The notes beneath the pieces are model-generated. The model had not been told where the DNA came from and ran no database searches. It was given only the letters and a program-made list of their open reading frames with translations. From CAIXZV01 sp037446495 (GTDB lineage: Bacteria > Chloroflexota > Limnocylindria > Limnocylindrales > CSP1-4): a stretch of 17,928 nucleotides of DNA. This document shows, piece by piece, positions 1-6,814 of this stretch. Position numbers and translations under genes: made by a program. The first letter of the stretch is position 1. The number at the start of each line of letters is the position of its first letter. Location: assembly GCA_037446495.1 (NCBI GenBank), contig JBBIIL010000060.1, positions 1-17,928 of the forward strand. Reading direction: 5' to 3'.

Positions 1-101
1 CTTGGGATCGACTTGCCAGCGTGAGCGCACGACCCAGCCGTCCATGGGCTGAACCGTGCGTGCAGCGCACCATGAAACCGCTGGGTGGCTAGCGAGGCGC
101 C

Positions 102-169
102 GCGCGGACGGAGGCGAGGGCGCAGGCGAGGGCGCAGGCGCGGACGGAGGCGAGGGCGCAGGCGAGGGC
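102..169. repeat. 36-bp tandem repeat, about 1.9 copies
   Basis: The unit starting GCGCGGACGGAGGCGAGGGC at 102 recurs at 138 and matches for about 32 bp before diverging near 170. Each unit contains a 12-bp sub-repeat, GGCGAGGGCGCA. The array is non-coding and lies 3' of fumC. It shares the core CGCGGACGGA with the 20-bp tandem repeat at 16021-16100. Confidence 0.8.
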
Positions 170-177
170 TTGCCGCT

Positions 178-211
178 AGGCCCGCGTCCGTCCTGGGCCG
201 TCCGCGGGCCT
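178..211 (-). terminator. Candidate terminator hairpin of fumC
   Basis: AGGCCCGCG (178-186) and CGCGGGCCT (203-211) form a perfect 9-bp stem with a 16-nt loop, starting 7 nt beyond the fumC stop codon. No T-tract follows on the minus strand. It is therefore a GC-rich hairpin with terminator-like placement and not a canonical intrinsic terminator. Confidence 0.45.
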
Positions 212-217
212 TCGTTC

Positions 218-1633
218 TCAGCCGCCGGCGGGGCCGCCCTCGAGCCCGGGCTCCGTCATCTTGGCCGGGTCGAGCAGGTCGTCAAGCCGGTCGGGCGCGA
301 TGCCCCGCTCGAGGGCCAGGTCGCGGATGGTCCGGCCGCTCTTGAAGCCCTCCTTGGCCATGGCGGCCGCCGCGTCGTAGCCGATCTCTGGCGCCAGCGC
401 GGTGGCCAGCATCAGCCCCTGCTCCACGAGCTTGGGCCCGCGGTCGGTGGCCTTGAGGCCCTCGACCAGCTTCAAGCGGAAGTTGCGCGCCGACGCGGCG
501 AGCAGTGCGATGGACTCGAGCAGCGCCTGCGTCGTCACCGGCAGCATCACGTTGAGCTCCAGGAATGAGCCTGTCTGCCCGAATGCCACCGTGGCGTCGT
601 TGCCGATGACGCGGGCGACCACCATCGTGAGGCTCTCGACGATGACCGGGTTCACCTTGCCCGGCATGATTGACGAGCCCGGCTGCGTCTCGGGCAGCGC
701 GAGCTCGGCGAGGCCGGCACGCGGCCCCATGCCCATGAGCCGGATGTCGGACGCGATCTTCCAGAGGCCCAGCGCGATGGCCCGAAGGCCGCCGTGGGCG
801 GCGATGACCGCGTCGAGCGCCGCCTGGGCGTGGAAGTGGTTCGGCGCCTCGCGGACCAGCAGCCCGGTCATCTCGGACAGGTGGCCGCACGCCCGCGCCG
901 CGTACTCCGGGTGCGCGTTGATGCCGGTGCCCACGGCCGTGCCGCCAAGCGGAACCGTGAGCAGCTCATCGCGGGCGGCCTGGGCGCGGCGGATCGCCTC
1001 CTCCACCTGGCCCGCGTACCCCGCGAACTCCTGCCCCAGGCGAATGGGCGTGGCGTCCTGGAGGTGGGTGCGACCCGTCTTGACGACGTCCCAGAACTCG
1101 GTGGACTTGGCCGCCAGCGCGCGCTGCAGCTCGATGAGGGCCGGGATCAGCTCCTCCTCGATGGCCACGGCGCCCGCGAGCTGGAGCGCGGTGGGGATGG
1201 TGTCGTTGGAGGACTGGCACCTGTTGACGTCGTCGTTGGGGTGGACCTTCGCCCCGCCGAGGCGCGCCGACGCGAGGTGGCTGATCACCTCGTTCATGTT
1301 GGTGTTGGTCGAGGTGCCCGAGCCGGTCTGGTAGATGTCGATGGGGAAGTGATCGTCCCAACGGCCCTCGGCCACCTCTGCCGCCGCTGCCTTGATGGCC
1401 TCTCCCTTCTGGGCGTCCAGCAGTCCGAGACCCACGTTGGTCTCGGCTGCGGCGATCTTGACCAGCGCGAGCGCGCGCAAGAACCTGCGCGGCATCCGCT
1501 GACCAGAGATTGGGAAGTTGAGGACAGCGCGCTGGGTGGAAGCGCCGTACAGCGCTTCGGCGGGGACCTCCATCTCGCCCATTGAGTCGCGTTCGGTTCG
1601 GGTGGCGCTGGCAGGGGCAGTCTCGTCGCTCAT
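218..1633 (-). CDS. fumC: Class II fumarate hydratase (fumarase C)
   Basis: This enzyme interconverts fumarate and L-malate in the cytosolic TCA cycle and is iron-independent. The 471-residue length fits the class II family (about 460-470). Visible motifs are the substrate-loop TGSGTSTNTNMNEV (about 103-115), the B-site HPNDDVN (131-137), SSNDTIPTALQ (about 141-151), GRTHLQDATP with the catalytic His at about 190, and the superfamily signature GSSIMPGKVNP (319-329). The Ser that usually precedes QSSND is Cys here (VNRCQSSND), a mild variation. I chose the ATG at 1633 because a TACCAT box ends 7 nt before it and because a longer upstream reading would run through the divergent flavin reductase gene. 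The gene is monocistronic and divergent from 1754. Aspartase shares the fold, but the motif set and length fit fumarase better. Confidence 0.96.
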   Translation of the reverse strand: MSDETAPASATRTERDSMGEMEVPAEALYGASTQRAVLNFPISGQRMPRRFLRALALVKIAAAETNVGLGLLDAQKGEAIKAAAAEVAEGRWDDHFPIDIYQTGSGTSTNTNMNEVISHLASARLGGAKVHPNDDVNRCQSSNDTIPTALQLAGAVAIEEELIPALIELQRALAAKSTEFWDVVKTGRTHLQDATPIRLGQEFAGYAGQVEEAIRRAQAARDELLTVPLGGTAVGTGINAHPEYAARACGHLSEMTGLLVREAPNHFHAQAALDAVIAAHGGLRAIALGLWKIASDIRLMGMGPRAGLAELALPETQPGSSIMPGKVNPVIVESLTMVVARVIGNDATVAFGQTGSFLELNVMLPVTTQALLESIALLAASARNFRLKLVEGLKATDRGPKLVEQGLMLATALAPEIGYDAAAAMAKEGFKSGRTIRDLALERGIAPDRLDDLLDPAKMTEPGLEGGPAGG

Positions 1634-1640
1634 GACGGCG

Positions 1641-1646
1641 ATGGTA
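1641..1646 (-). promoter_or_regulatory. -10 box of fumC, probably leaderless
   Basis: On the minus strand TACCAT is followed by 7 nt and then the fumC ATG. Transcription would begin at or next to the start codon, and no Shine-Dalgarno sequence is present. A -35 element is not clear. Confidence 0.5.
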
Positions 1647-1740
1647 CGCACCGCGGGCCCCCCGGAAACGGGCCGGATGGACGATCCGAATGGACGGCCG
1701 TCGGGTCGCGCTGCCTCGCCCGCCCCGGGCCGCCTCCGCG

Positions 1741-1746
1741 TAGACT
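1741..1746 (+). promoter_or_regulatory. -10 box of the flavin reductase group, probably leaderless
   Basis: TAGACT is followed by exactly 7 nt and then the GTG start at 1754. No Shine-Dalgarno is visible. It lies in the 120-nt divergent region shared with fumC, about 95 nt from that gene's own -10 box. Confidence 0.45.
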
Positions 1747-1753
1747 TCGGCGC

Positions 1754-2290
1754 GTGACCGTTCCCGCCGCCGATTTCCGCGCCGCCATCGGCCAGTTCGC
1801 CACGGGTGTGACGATCGTCACCGCGCTCGACGGGGACCGCCCCGCCGGCATCACCGTGAACGCGTTCGCGTCCGTGAGCCTCGAGCCCCCCCTGGTCATC
1901 GTCGCCCTCGACCACCGCCGCTTCATCATCCCGTTCGTCGAGGCGGGCGGGCGATACGCGGTCAACATCCTCGCGGAGGACCAGCAGTGGCTGTCCGACT
2001 GCTTCGCGGGCGCGAACGTGACCCCCAGCCGGGACGCGTTCTGCGGCGCCCCGTGGCACCCCGGCCAGACCGGCATGCCGATCATCGGCGGGGCGATCGC
2101 CTCGCTCGAGTGCCGAGTGGTGGAGCGGATCGCGCTCGGCGACCACCGGCTGTTCGTCGGTGCGGTGGAGGCGGTGAGCGTGTTCGAACCCGACGCCCCG
2201 CCGATCCTGTACCACCGGCGCCGCTACCTGCGGATCGAGCGCGCGTCCACGGCCCAGGTCGTGGGCAAGCCCGAGTCCGCGGGCAACTGA
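1754..2290 (+). CDS. Flavin reductase-like FMN-binding protein (HpaC-type)
   Basis: This is a 178-residue protein of the FMN-binding split-barrel flavin reductase family. Members use NAD(P)H to make reduced FMN or FAD, usually for a partner monooxygenase. The family pattern is clear: FRAAIGQFATGVTIVTA near the N-terminus (8-24), GITVNAFASVSLEPPLVIVAL (about 32-52), FAVNILAEDQ-like RYAVNILAEDQQWLSDCFAG (about 67-86), then the LECRVVERIALGDHRLFVGAVEAV region (about 118-141) and a terminal LYHRRRYLRIE. The length is typical. The GTG start sits 7 nt after a TAGACT box. It leads a run of same-strand catabolic genes, so it may feed reduced flavin to an oxygenase, but no oxygenase is in the window. 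Some relatives are plain FMN-binding proteins, so the partner and activity are inferred. Confidence 0.88.
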   Translation: MTVPAADFRAAIGQFATGVTIVTALDGDRPAGITVNAFASVSLEPPLVIVALDHRRFIIPFVEAGGRYAVNILAEDQQWLSDCFAGANVTPSRDAFCGAPWHPGQTGMPIIGGAIASLECRVVERIALGDHRLFVGAVEAVSVFEPDAPPILYHRRRYLRIERASTAQVVGKPESAGN

Positions 2291-2324
2291 CGGCCGGGCG
2301 CGCGTCGCGGCGCAGGACGACGGG

Positions 2325-3170
2325 GTGCCGCAGGTCGGGGCCAACGGGCTCGACATCGGGTACGACGTGGCGGGTGAGGGCCCGCCGCTCCTGCTGCTCC
2401 ACGGCGCCTCCTCGGGCGGCCGCCTCGACTTCGGGCACCAGATCGCCCGGTTCCGCAAGGACTTCACGTGCTACCTCCCGGACGCGCGCGGTCACGGCGC
2501 CACCCGCTGGGACGCCGCGGACGGCTTCTCGTACGAGTGGCTGCTCGACGACACCGTGGCCTTCGCCGACGCGCTGGGCATCGGCGCGTTCCACCTGATC
2601 GGCTTCTCGATGGGCGGCGGAACGGCGATCGGCGTGGCGAGTCGCCGGCCCGAGCGCGTCCTGACGCTGGTCGTGATGGGGATCACCCCCGAGCGCGAGC
2701 CGCGGGCGTCCGTGGCGCGCCGCCTGTTCGACGCGGAGCGGATCAAGCGCGACGAGCCCGCCTGGGCCGACGTGCTCGACCGGCGCCACGACCCGGAGCA
2801 GGGCGAGGGCGGCTGGGAGCGCCTGCTGCCCGAGATCGGGACGGCCATCGCGTCGCAGGATGTCCTGGGGCCCGCGGACCTGCGGCGGGTGGACGCGCCG
2901 ACGCTGGTGGTTGCAGGTGATCGCGACCCGTTCGTCCCCGTGGACCACGCCTGGGCGCTCAAGCGACAGCTCCCCGATGCGCGCCTGCTGATCGTCCCCG
3001 ACTGCGGTCACGAGGTCACCGCCCGCAGGCCCGGCATCGTCAACGAGGCGCTCGCAGGGTTCTATCGTTCCACCGAGGCAGCCGTGGCCGGCCGCGCCGA
3101 GCGGTGGGCCGCCGCGCACGCCGAGGCCGCACCGACCGCCCAGACGCCACCCGAGGAGGCACCGCGATGA
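2325..3170 (+). CDS. Alpha/beta-fold hydrolase
   Basis: This 281-residue protein has the alpha/beta hydrolase fold. The oxyanion-hole region is LLLLHGASSGG (about 22-32). The nucleophile elbow GFSMGGG gives Ser95, the acid is in GDRDPFVP (Asp about 201), and the base is in DCGHEV (His229). The triad is complete. The substrate is not evident. Candidates include C-C bond hydrolases of meta-cleavage pathways, esterases and lactonases. The last 30 or so residues are an Ala/Pro/Glu-rich tail beyond the fold. The GTG start is 34 nt after the flavin reductase stop, with weak purine-rich sequence before it. The stop overlaps the next gene's ATG (ATGA), so the two are translationally coupled. Confidence 0.9.
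   Translation: MPQVGANGLDIGYDVAGEGPPLLLLHGASSGGRLDFGHQIARFRKDFTCYLPDARGHGATRWDAADGFSYEWLLDDTVAFADALGIGAFHLIGFSMGGGTAIGVASRRPERVLTLVVMGITPEREPRASVARRLFDAERIKRDEPAWADVLDRRHDPEQGEGGWERLLPEIGTAIASQDVLGPADLRRVDAPTLVVAGDRDPFVPVDHAWALKRQLPDARLLIVPDCGHEVTARRPGIVNEALAGFYRSTEAAVAGRAERWAAAHAEAAPTAQTPPEEAPR
3153..3159 (+). promoter_or_regulatory. Ribosome binding site of the enoyl-CoA hydratase
   Basis: GAGGAGG lies 7 nt before the ATG at 3167. It decides the start, because the same frame stays open to a GTG at 3104 inside the preceding gene. Confidence 0.75.
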
Positions 3171-3973
3171 CCGAGGACGAACGCCGCGAATACGTGCACG
3201 TGGCGTTTCCCGCCGGCGACCCGGCACTGGCGGGTGTGGCACTGGTGACCCTCGACCGCCACGAGGCGCTCAACGCGCTCTCGTACGCACTGCTTGCGGA
3301 GCTCGACACGAAGCTGGCCGCGCTTGACGCCGATCCCGACTGCCGGGTCATCGTCCTCACAGGCGCAGGCGAGCGGGCGTTCGCGGCGGGCGCCGACGTG
3401 AAGGAGCTCTCGACCGAGACGCCGGCGTCGCTCCACGGCGCGGACCCGTTCGCCGCCGTCGATCGTGTCGCCGCACTCGCGACACCGACCATCGCCGCCG
3501 TCCGCGGCTTCGCCCTGGGCGGCGGCTGTGAGCTGGCGATGGCCTGCGACATGATTGTCGCCGGAGACGACGCCCAGTTCGGCCAGCCCGAGATCCTCAT
3601 CGGCGTGATCCCGGGCGCGGGCGGCACGCAGCGGCTGGCACGGGCGATCGGCCGAGCGCGCGCGATGGAGCTTGTGCTCACCGGGCGTCGGATCAACGCA
3701 GCGGAGGCCGACCGTCTGGGCCTGGTCACGAGGGTGGTGCCGGCCGCGGAGACGGTCCCGGCGGCGCTGGAGCTGGCCGCGACGGTCGCCTCGATGCCGC
3801 CGTTGGCGGTGCGGGCCGCAACGGCCTCCGTCAACTCCACCGCGGACCTGCCCCTCGCCGAGGGCCTCCGCTTCGAGCGTGACCGCTTCGAGGCGCTGTT
3901 CACCACCGACGACCAGCGCGAGGGCATGGCGGCGTTCATCGAAAAGCGGCAGGCGACCTGGACCGGCCGCTGA
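3167..3973 (+). CDS. Enoyl-CoA hydratase/isomerase (crotonase family)
   Basis: This 268-residue cytosolic crotonase would hydrate trans-2-enoyl-CoA to 3-hydroxyacyl-CoA. The CoA/oxyanion-hole segment is AFAAGADVKEL (71-81). The second oxyanion segment is GFALGGGCELAMACD (114-128), with Glu122 aligning to the first catalytic glutamate. QPEILIGVIPGAGGTQRL (140-157) places Glu142 as the second. Both glutamates present argues for true hydratase activity over isomerase-only or dehalogenase relatives. The C-terminal DDQREGMAAFIEKR segment is typical of the family. Length is standard. The ATG overlaps the hydrolase stop as ATGA and has a good Shine-Dalgarno. With the thiolase that follows it supplies two of the core beta-oxidation steps. 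No 3-hydroxyacyl-CoA dehydrogenase is in the window. Confidence 0.95.
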   Translation: MTEDERREYVHVAFPAGDPALAGVALVTLDRHEALNALSYALLAELDTKLAALDADPDCRVIVLTGAGERAFAAGADVKELSTETPASLHGADPFAAVDRVAALATPTIAAVRGFALGGGCELAMACDMIVAGDDAQFGQPEILIGVIPGAGGTQRLARAIGRARAMELVLTGRRINAAEADRLGLVTRVVPAAETVPAALELAATVASMPPLAVRAATASVNSTADLPLAEGLRFERDRFEALFTTDDQREGMAAFIEKRQATWTGR

Positions 3974-4064
3974 GACACCCCGGCGCGATGATCATCGCCC
4001 ATGCCCGGAGCCGCCGCCTGGCCGCGGGCCCGGTGCAGCGCCAGGCGAGCAACCATCGGGTCCC

Positions 4065-4070
4065 TACAAT
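4065..4070 (+). promoter_or_regulatory. -10 box of the thiolase gene, probably leaderless
   Basis: TACAAT (5 of 6 to TATAAT) is followed by exactly 7 nt and then the ATG at 4078. It lies in the 104-nt gap after the enoyl-CoA hydratase, so the thiolase can be transcribed alone. A -35 match is poor. Confidence 0.55.
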
Positions 4071-4077
4071 TGACGCC

Positions 4078-5304
4078 ATGCCCACCGAATTGCATCGAAC
4101 CCGCCGAGATGCCTGGATCATCGACGCCGTGCGCACCCCGATCGGGCGCTACGGGGGCGCGCTCGCGTCCGTCCGGCCAGACGACCTGGCCGCGCTGGTG
4201 ATCCGCGCGATCGTGGACCGGTCCGGCTTGGACGCGGCGCTCGTGGAGGACGTGATCCTTGGCTGCGCCAACCAGGCCGGCGAGGACAATCGCAACGTGG
4301 CGCGCATGGCCGTGCTCCTCGCCGGGCTGCCGGTGGAGGTCGCGGGCCTGACCGTGAACCGGCTGTGCGGCTCGGGCCTGCAGGCGGTCAACTCCGCCGC
4401 CCACGCCATCGGTGCCGGCGACGGAGACGTGTTCATCGCGGGGGGCGTGGAGTCGATGTCGCGCGCGCCGTACGTGATGCTCAAGGCCGAGGGCCCCTAC
4501 GATCGAGGGCCGCGCGCGGTGGAGGACAGCACCCTCGGCTGGCGGTTCGTGAACCCCAGGATGCAGGCGGCGTACCCGCCGATCTCGCTCGGGGAGACGG
4601 CCGAGCGCGTGGCCGCGCAGTACGCGGTTTCGCGCGAGCGGCAGGACGCCTTCGCGCTCGAGAGCCAGCGGCGGGCGGCGGCCGCGATCGAGTCGGGCCG
4701 GTTCGCCTCGCAGCTGGTCCCCGTCGAGGTGCCGGGCAAGCGGGGCGCGGCGACGATCGTTGACCGCGACGAGCATCCGCGCGAGACGGCTGCCGCGGCC
4801 CTCGCAGCGCTGCGGCCCGCGTTCGCCAAGGACGGCTCCGTCACCGCCGGCAACAGCTCGGGCATCAACGACGGCGCCTCGGCGGTCCTGCTGGTGGAGG
4901 AGGGCCGCGCGCAGAGCCTGGGCCTCCGGCCGATGGCGCGCGTCATCGCCACCGCGGTCGCGGGCGTGCATCCGGACGTGATGGGCATCGGTCCCGTGCC
5001 GGCGGTCCGCAAGGCATTGTCGCGGGCGGGGATCGACGTGGCCGACCTCGACCTCATCGAGATCAACGAGGCGTTCGCCAGCCAGTCGGTGGCCTGTGCG
5101 GACGAGCTCGGCCTCGACCCGGCCAAGGTCAACCCCAACGGCGGCGCGATCGCGCTCGGGCATCCGCTCGGTGCGTCGGGCGCGCGGCTGATGACGATGC
5201 TCGTCCACGAGCTCGCGCGCACCGGCGGGCGGTACGGCCTGGCGACGATGTGCATCGGCGTGGGGCAGGGGATCGCGACCGTCGTGGAGCGCGTCGAGGG
5301 GTAG
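4078..5304 (+). CDS. Thiolase, 3-oxoadipyl-CoA/acetyl-CoA acetyltransferase type
   Basis: This is a 408-residue thiolase that cleaves 3-oxoacyl-CoA with CoA to release acetyl-CoA or succinyl-CoA. The nucleophile is in NRLCGSGLQAV (Cys97), the catalytic His is in GGAIALGHPLGASGAR (His362), and the second Cys is in MCIGVGQG (Cys392). INEAFA is at 329-334 and GNSSGINDGASAV at 258-270. The segment EDSTLGWRFVNPRMQAAY (149-166) followed by ETAERVA recalls the GWRF(I/V)NP signature of PcaF/PaaJ 3-oxoadipyl-CoA thiolases. That would fit aromatic or phenylacetate catabolism, but general thiolases cannot be excluded. The same frame is open upstream to 3988. I chose 4078 because of the TACAAT box 7 nt before it and because the upstream residues do not look like thiolase. 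Confidence 0.93.
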   Translation: MPTELHRTRRDAWIIDAVRTPIGRYGGALASVRPDDLAALVIRAIVDRSGLDAALVEDVILGCANQAGEDNRNVARMAVLLAGLPVEVAGLTVNRLCGSGLQAVNSAAHAIGAGDGDVFIAGGVESMSRAPYVMLKAEGPYDRGPRAVEDSTLGWRFVNPRMQAAYPPISLGETAERVAAQYAVSRERQDAFALESQRRAAAAIESGRFASQLVPVEVPGKRGAATIVDRDEHPRETAAAALAALRPAFAKDGSVTAGNSSGINDGASAVLLVEEGRAQSLGLRPMARVIATAVAGVHPDVMGIGPVPAVRKALSRAGIDVADLDLIEINEAFASQSVACADELGLDPAKVNPNGGAIALGHPLGASGARLMTMLVHELARTGGRYGLATMCIGVGQGIATVVERVEG

Positions 5305-5315
5305 CGCTGCAGCGC
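5304..5315. repeat. 12-bp perfect palindrome at the thiolase stop
   Basis: GCGCTGCAGCGC starts on the last base of the TAG stop codon. It may be a protein site or the base of a weak 3' hairpin. No T-tract follows. Confidence 0.35.
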
Positions 5316-5397
5316 ACCCGATCCCCGAGGAAACCCTGGGCTGACAGGGGCCGCACCGCCCCGGAGGAGATTCACTCCCGGATTTCGATGAGGGTAG

Positions 5398-5426
5398 TAG
5401 ACGAAATCGGTTGCCTTGCGTACGAT
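5398..5426 (+). promoter_or_regulatory. Sigma-70-like promoter of the Fe-S carrier gene
   Basis: TAGACG (4 of 6 to TTGACA) at 5398-5403 and TACGAT at 5421-5426 are separated by 17 nt. This would give a leader of roughly 48 nt, consistent with the good Shine-Dalgarno before 5481. Unlike most genes here, this one looks led and not leaderless. Confidence 0.5.
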
Positions 5427-5467
5427 CCTCGCGTCCCGAGACCGGGCGGTCCGAGACCAGCGACCCG

Positions 5468-5473
5468 AAGGAG
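5468..5473 (+). promoter_or_regulatory. Ribosome binding site of the Fe-S carrier gene
   Basis: AAGGAG lies 7 nt before the GTG at 5481. An ATG at 5474 is in another frame, so the GTG is the start. Confidence 0.7.
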
Positions 5474-5480
5474 ATGCCCC

Positions 5481-5879
5481 GTGATCGACGCCCAGCCCAC
5501 CATCGACGCCCAGCCCTCGATCGTCGCCCTGACCGACGCCGCCGCGCTGAAGCTGCGCGAGCTGACCAAGGACGAGGCGAGCCCCGAGATCGGCCTCCGC
5601 GTGTACGTCTACTCGGGCGGCTGCTCGGGCTACCGCTACGGGATGATGCTCGAGGACCAGCCCACGGCGGACGACAGCGTCCTCCGCGCCAACGGCGTGC
5701 GCGTCTACGTGGACAGCAACAGCGTGCCGCTCCTGGTGGGCTCGTCCATCGACTACGTGGACACCCTCATGGGGGCCGGCTTCACGGTCGTCAACCCCAA
5801 CGCGGTCTCCGGCTGCGGCTGCGGCTCCTCCTTCCGCACCGCCGACGACGGCGGCGCGCCGCGCGCCTGCTCCCACTGA
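5481..5879 (+). CDS. A-type iron-sulfur carrier/insertion protein (HesB/IscA/ErpA family)
   Basis: This 132-residue protein is of the HesB/IscA family, which carries and delivers [Fe-S] clusters to apoproteins. The three conserved cysteines are present: Cys48 in YSGGCSGYRYGM, and Cys112 and Cys114 in SGCGCGSSF. The domain starts around residue 15 (VALTDAAALKLREL) and includes the usual NPNAVSGCGCG end. An extra N-terminal stretch repeats IDAQP twice from an 18-bp nucleotide duplication, and the C-terminus ends in Ala-Cys-Ser-His with a fourth Cys. The start is set by AAGGAG 7 nt upstream. It is transcribed alone between the thiolase and Lon-N-like genes. Whether it is ErpA, IscA or SufA type cannot be settled from one gene. 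Confidence 0.93.
   Translation: MIDAQPTIDAQPSIVALTDAAALKLRELTKDEASPEIGLRVYVYSGGCSGYRYGMMLEDQPTADDSVLRANGVRVYVDSNSVPLLVGSSIDYVDTLMGAGFTVVNPNAVSGCGCGSSFRTADDGGAPRACSH
5484..5519 (+). repeat. 18-bp tandem duplication at the Fe-S carrier N-terminus
   Basis: ATCGACGCCCAGCCC occurs twice with an 18-bp period, giving two IDAQP units in frame. It precedes the conserved domain, so it should be tolerated by the fold. Confidence 0.7.
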
Positions 5880-5925
5880 CCCGCTGACGGTCGCGCGGCC
5901 GCGCCGCGCCCGAACCGCCCGATCC

Positions 5926-5950
5926 CGAGCCGCCGGTCTTCGGCGGCTCG
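5926..5950 (+). terminator. Candidate terminator hairpin after the Fe-S carrier gene
   Basis: CGAGCCGCCG and CGGCGGCTCG form a perfect 10-bp stem with a GTCTT loop, 46 nt beyond the stop and before the next promoter. No T-tract follows, so it is a GC-rich hairpin with terminator-like position. Confidence 0.5.
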
Positions 5951-5971
5951 CACGATTCCCGCGGGACGTCC

Positions 5972-5977
5972 TACCCT
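5972..5977 (+). promoter_or_regulatory. -10 box of the Lon-N-like gene, probably leaderless
   Basis: TACCCT is followed by 6 nt and then the GTG at 5984. No Shine-Dalgarno is visible. Confidence 0.45.
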
Positions 5978-5983
5978 GCTCCC

Positions 5984-6796
5984 GTGCGCCTCCCGCTCTT
6001 CCCCCTCCACACCGTCCTCGCACCCGGCATCGCACTGCCGCTCCACGTCTTCGAGGAGCGCTATCGCCTGATGGTCCGCCACTGCCTCGACGAGTCCGCC
6101 CGGTTCGGCGTGGTCCTCATCCGTGAGGGATCCGAGGTTGCGCCGAGGAGTGGCGAGGGCGCTGACCTCGCGATCGCGGGCGTGGGCACGTTTGCCGAGA
6201 TCCGCGAGGCCTCCAAGTACGCCGACGGCCGCTGGGACCTGCTGGTGGTCGGCACCGGGCGGTTCACCGTGCTCGACGTGGACGCCGACGCGGAGCCGTA
6301 CCTGGTCGCGGACGTGGAGCCGCTCGAGGACGAGGTGGGCGATCCCGACGCTGCCGCCAGCCTGGTCGAGCGCGTGGGCGCCCGCTTCATCGAGTACCTC
6401 CGCGAGCTGCAGCCGCGCGACGGTGAGCTGGGCCTGCCGGTCGACGTCCAGGTGGAGCTCGGCGTGGACGAGGAGCCCGTCGAGGAGGTGGCGCCCGGCG
6501 TGGACGCAGACCACCCGGACGACGATGACGGCGATGGCGACGATGGCGACGATGACGGCGAGGAGCCCAGGCTCGGTTCGCTGCGTGTCCCCGAGGACCC
6601 CTCGACGCTGTCGTTCCTGCTGACGGGCATTGTCCAGGCCGAGCTCGATCGCAAGCAGGCGCTCCTCGAGGCGTCCACGGCCGAGGAGCGCCTGCGGGAC
6701 CTTGACGACCTGCTGCGGCGCGAGCTGGACCTGCTCGACCAACGGCTGGGCCTTTACGTGCCCGATCGCGGGAACCTCGCCGATCGCCTGAACTGA
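5984..6796 (+). CDS. Lon substrate-binding (N-terminal) domain protein
   Basis: This 270-residue protein resembles the stand-alone Lon protease N-terminal (LON/PUA-like) domain family. It opens with LPLFPLHTVLAPGIALPLHVFEERYRLMV (3-31), the family hallmark, followed by FGVVLIREGSEV and an AGVGTFAEI strand region. It ends in a helical region (about 214-256: IVQAELDRKQALLEA, then RLRDLDDLLRREL) seen in these proteins. There is no AAA+ or Ser-Lys protease domain, so it is not Lon itself. The role of the stand-alone family is poorly defined, with substrate or adaptor binding an inference. A 21-residue acidic insert (174-194, 14 Asp/Glu) breaks the domain and arises from a GAT/GAC/GGC repeat. The GTG start is 6 nt after a TACCCT box. 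It converges with the following gene, with only 18 nt between stops. Confidence 0.88.
   Translation: MRLPLFPLHTVLAPGIALPLHVFEERYRLMVRHCLDESARFGVVLIREGSEVAPRSGEGADLAIAGVGTFAEIREASKYADGRWDLLVVGTGRFTVLDVDADAEPYLVADVEPLEDEVGDPDAAASLVERVGARFIEYLRELQPRDGELGLPVDVQVELGVDEEPVEEVAPGVDADHPDDDDGDGDDGDDDGEEPRLGSLRVPEDPSTLSFLLTGIVQAELDRKQALLEASTAEERLRDLDDLLRRELDLLDQRLGLYVPDRGNLADRLN
6503..6566 (+). repeat. GAC/GAT/GGC microrepeat coding a poly-acidic insert
   Basis: A low-complexity run built from repeats such as GGCGACGAT encodes Asp-Gly-rich residues 174-194 of the Lon-N-like protein. The in-frame triplet and 9-bp periodicity suggests slippage growth. Confidence 0.7.
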
Positions 6797-6814
6797 GCGA
6801 GCCGCGACGCGCGC

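Larger units (their letters stand above)
1..217. other. Intergenic region downstream of fumC with short repeats
   Basis: No convincing gene lies here. The stretch holds two related GCGCAC-type motifs (25-40 and 65-81), the 12-mer GGGCTGAACCGT (46-57), a 36-bp tandem repeat (102-169) and a GC-rich hairpin (178-211) next to the fumC stop. Frames open across it are low-complexity Gly/Glu/Ala/Arg translations of the repeat and are not believable proteins. Confidence 0.6.

Noticed and set aside
1..45. Possible minus-strand gene start (ATG at 45) reading MDGWVVRSRW and open to the window edge
   Set aside because: Only 15 codons are visible, there is no Shine-Dalgarno or TANNNT box, and bases 25-40 belong to a motif that recurs in non-coding DNA at 15.9-16.0 kb. 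It cannot be supported or excluded.
1634..2467. N-terminal extension of the fumarase frame upstream of 1633
   Set aside because: The extension lies antisense to the flavin reductase and hydrolase genes, has no fumarase homology, and the TACCAT box fits a start at 1633.
3104..3166. Earlier GTG start for the enoyl-CoA hydratase
   Set aside because: It would overlap the hydrolase by over 60 nt, adds Arg/Gly-rich residues not seen in crotonases, and ignores the good Shine-Dalgarno and ATGA overlap at 3167.
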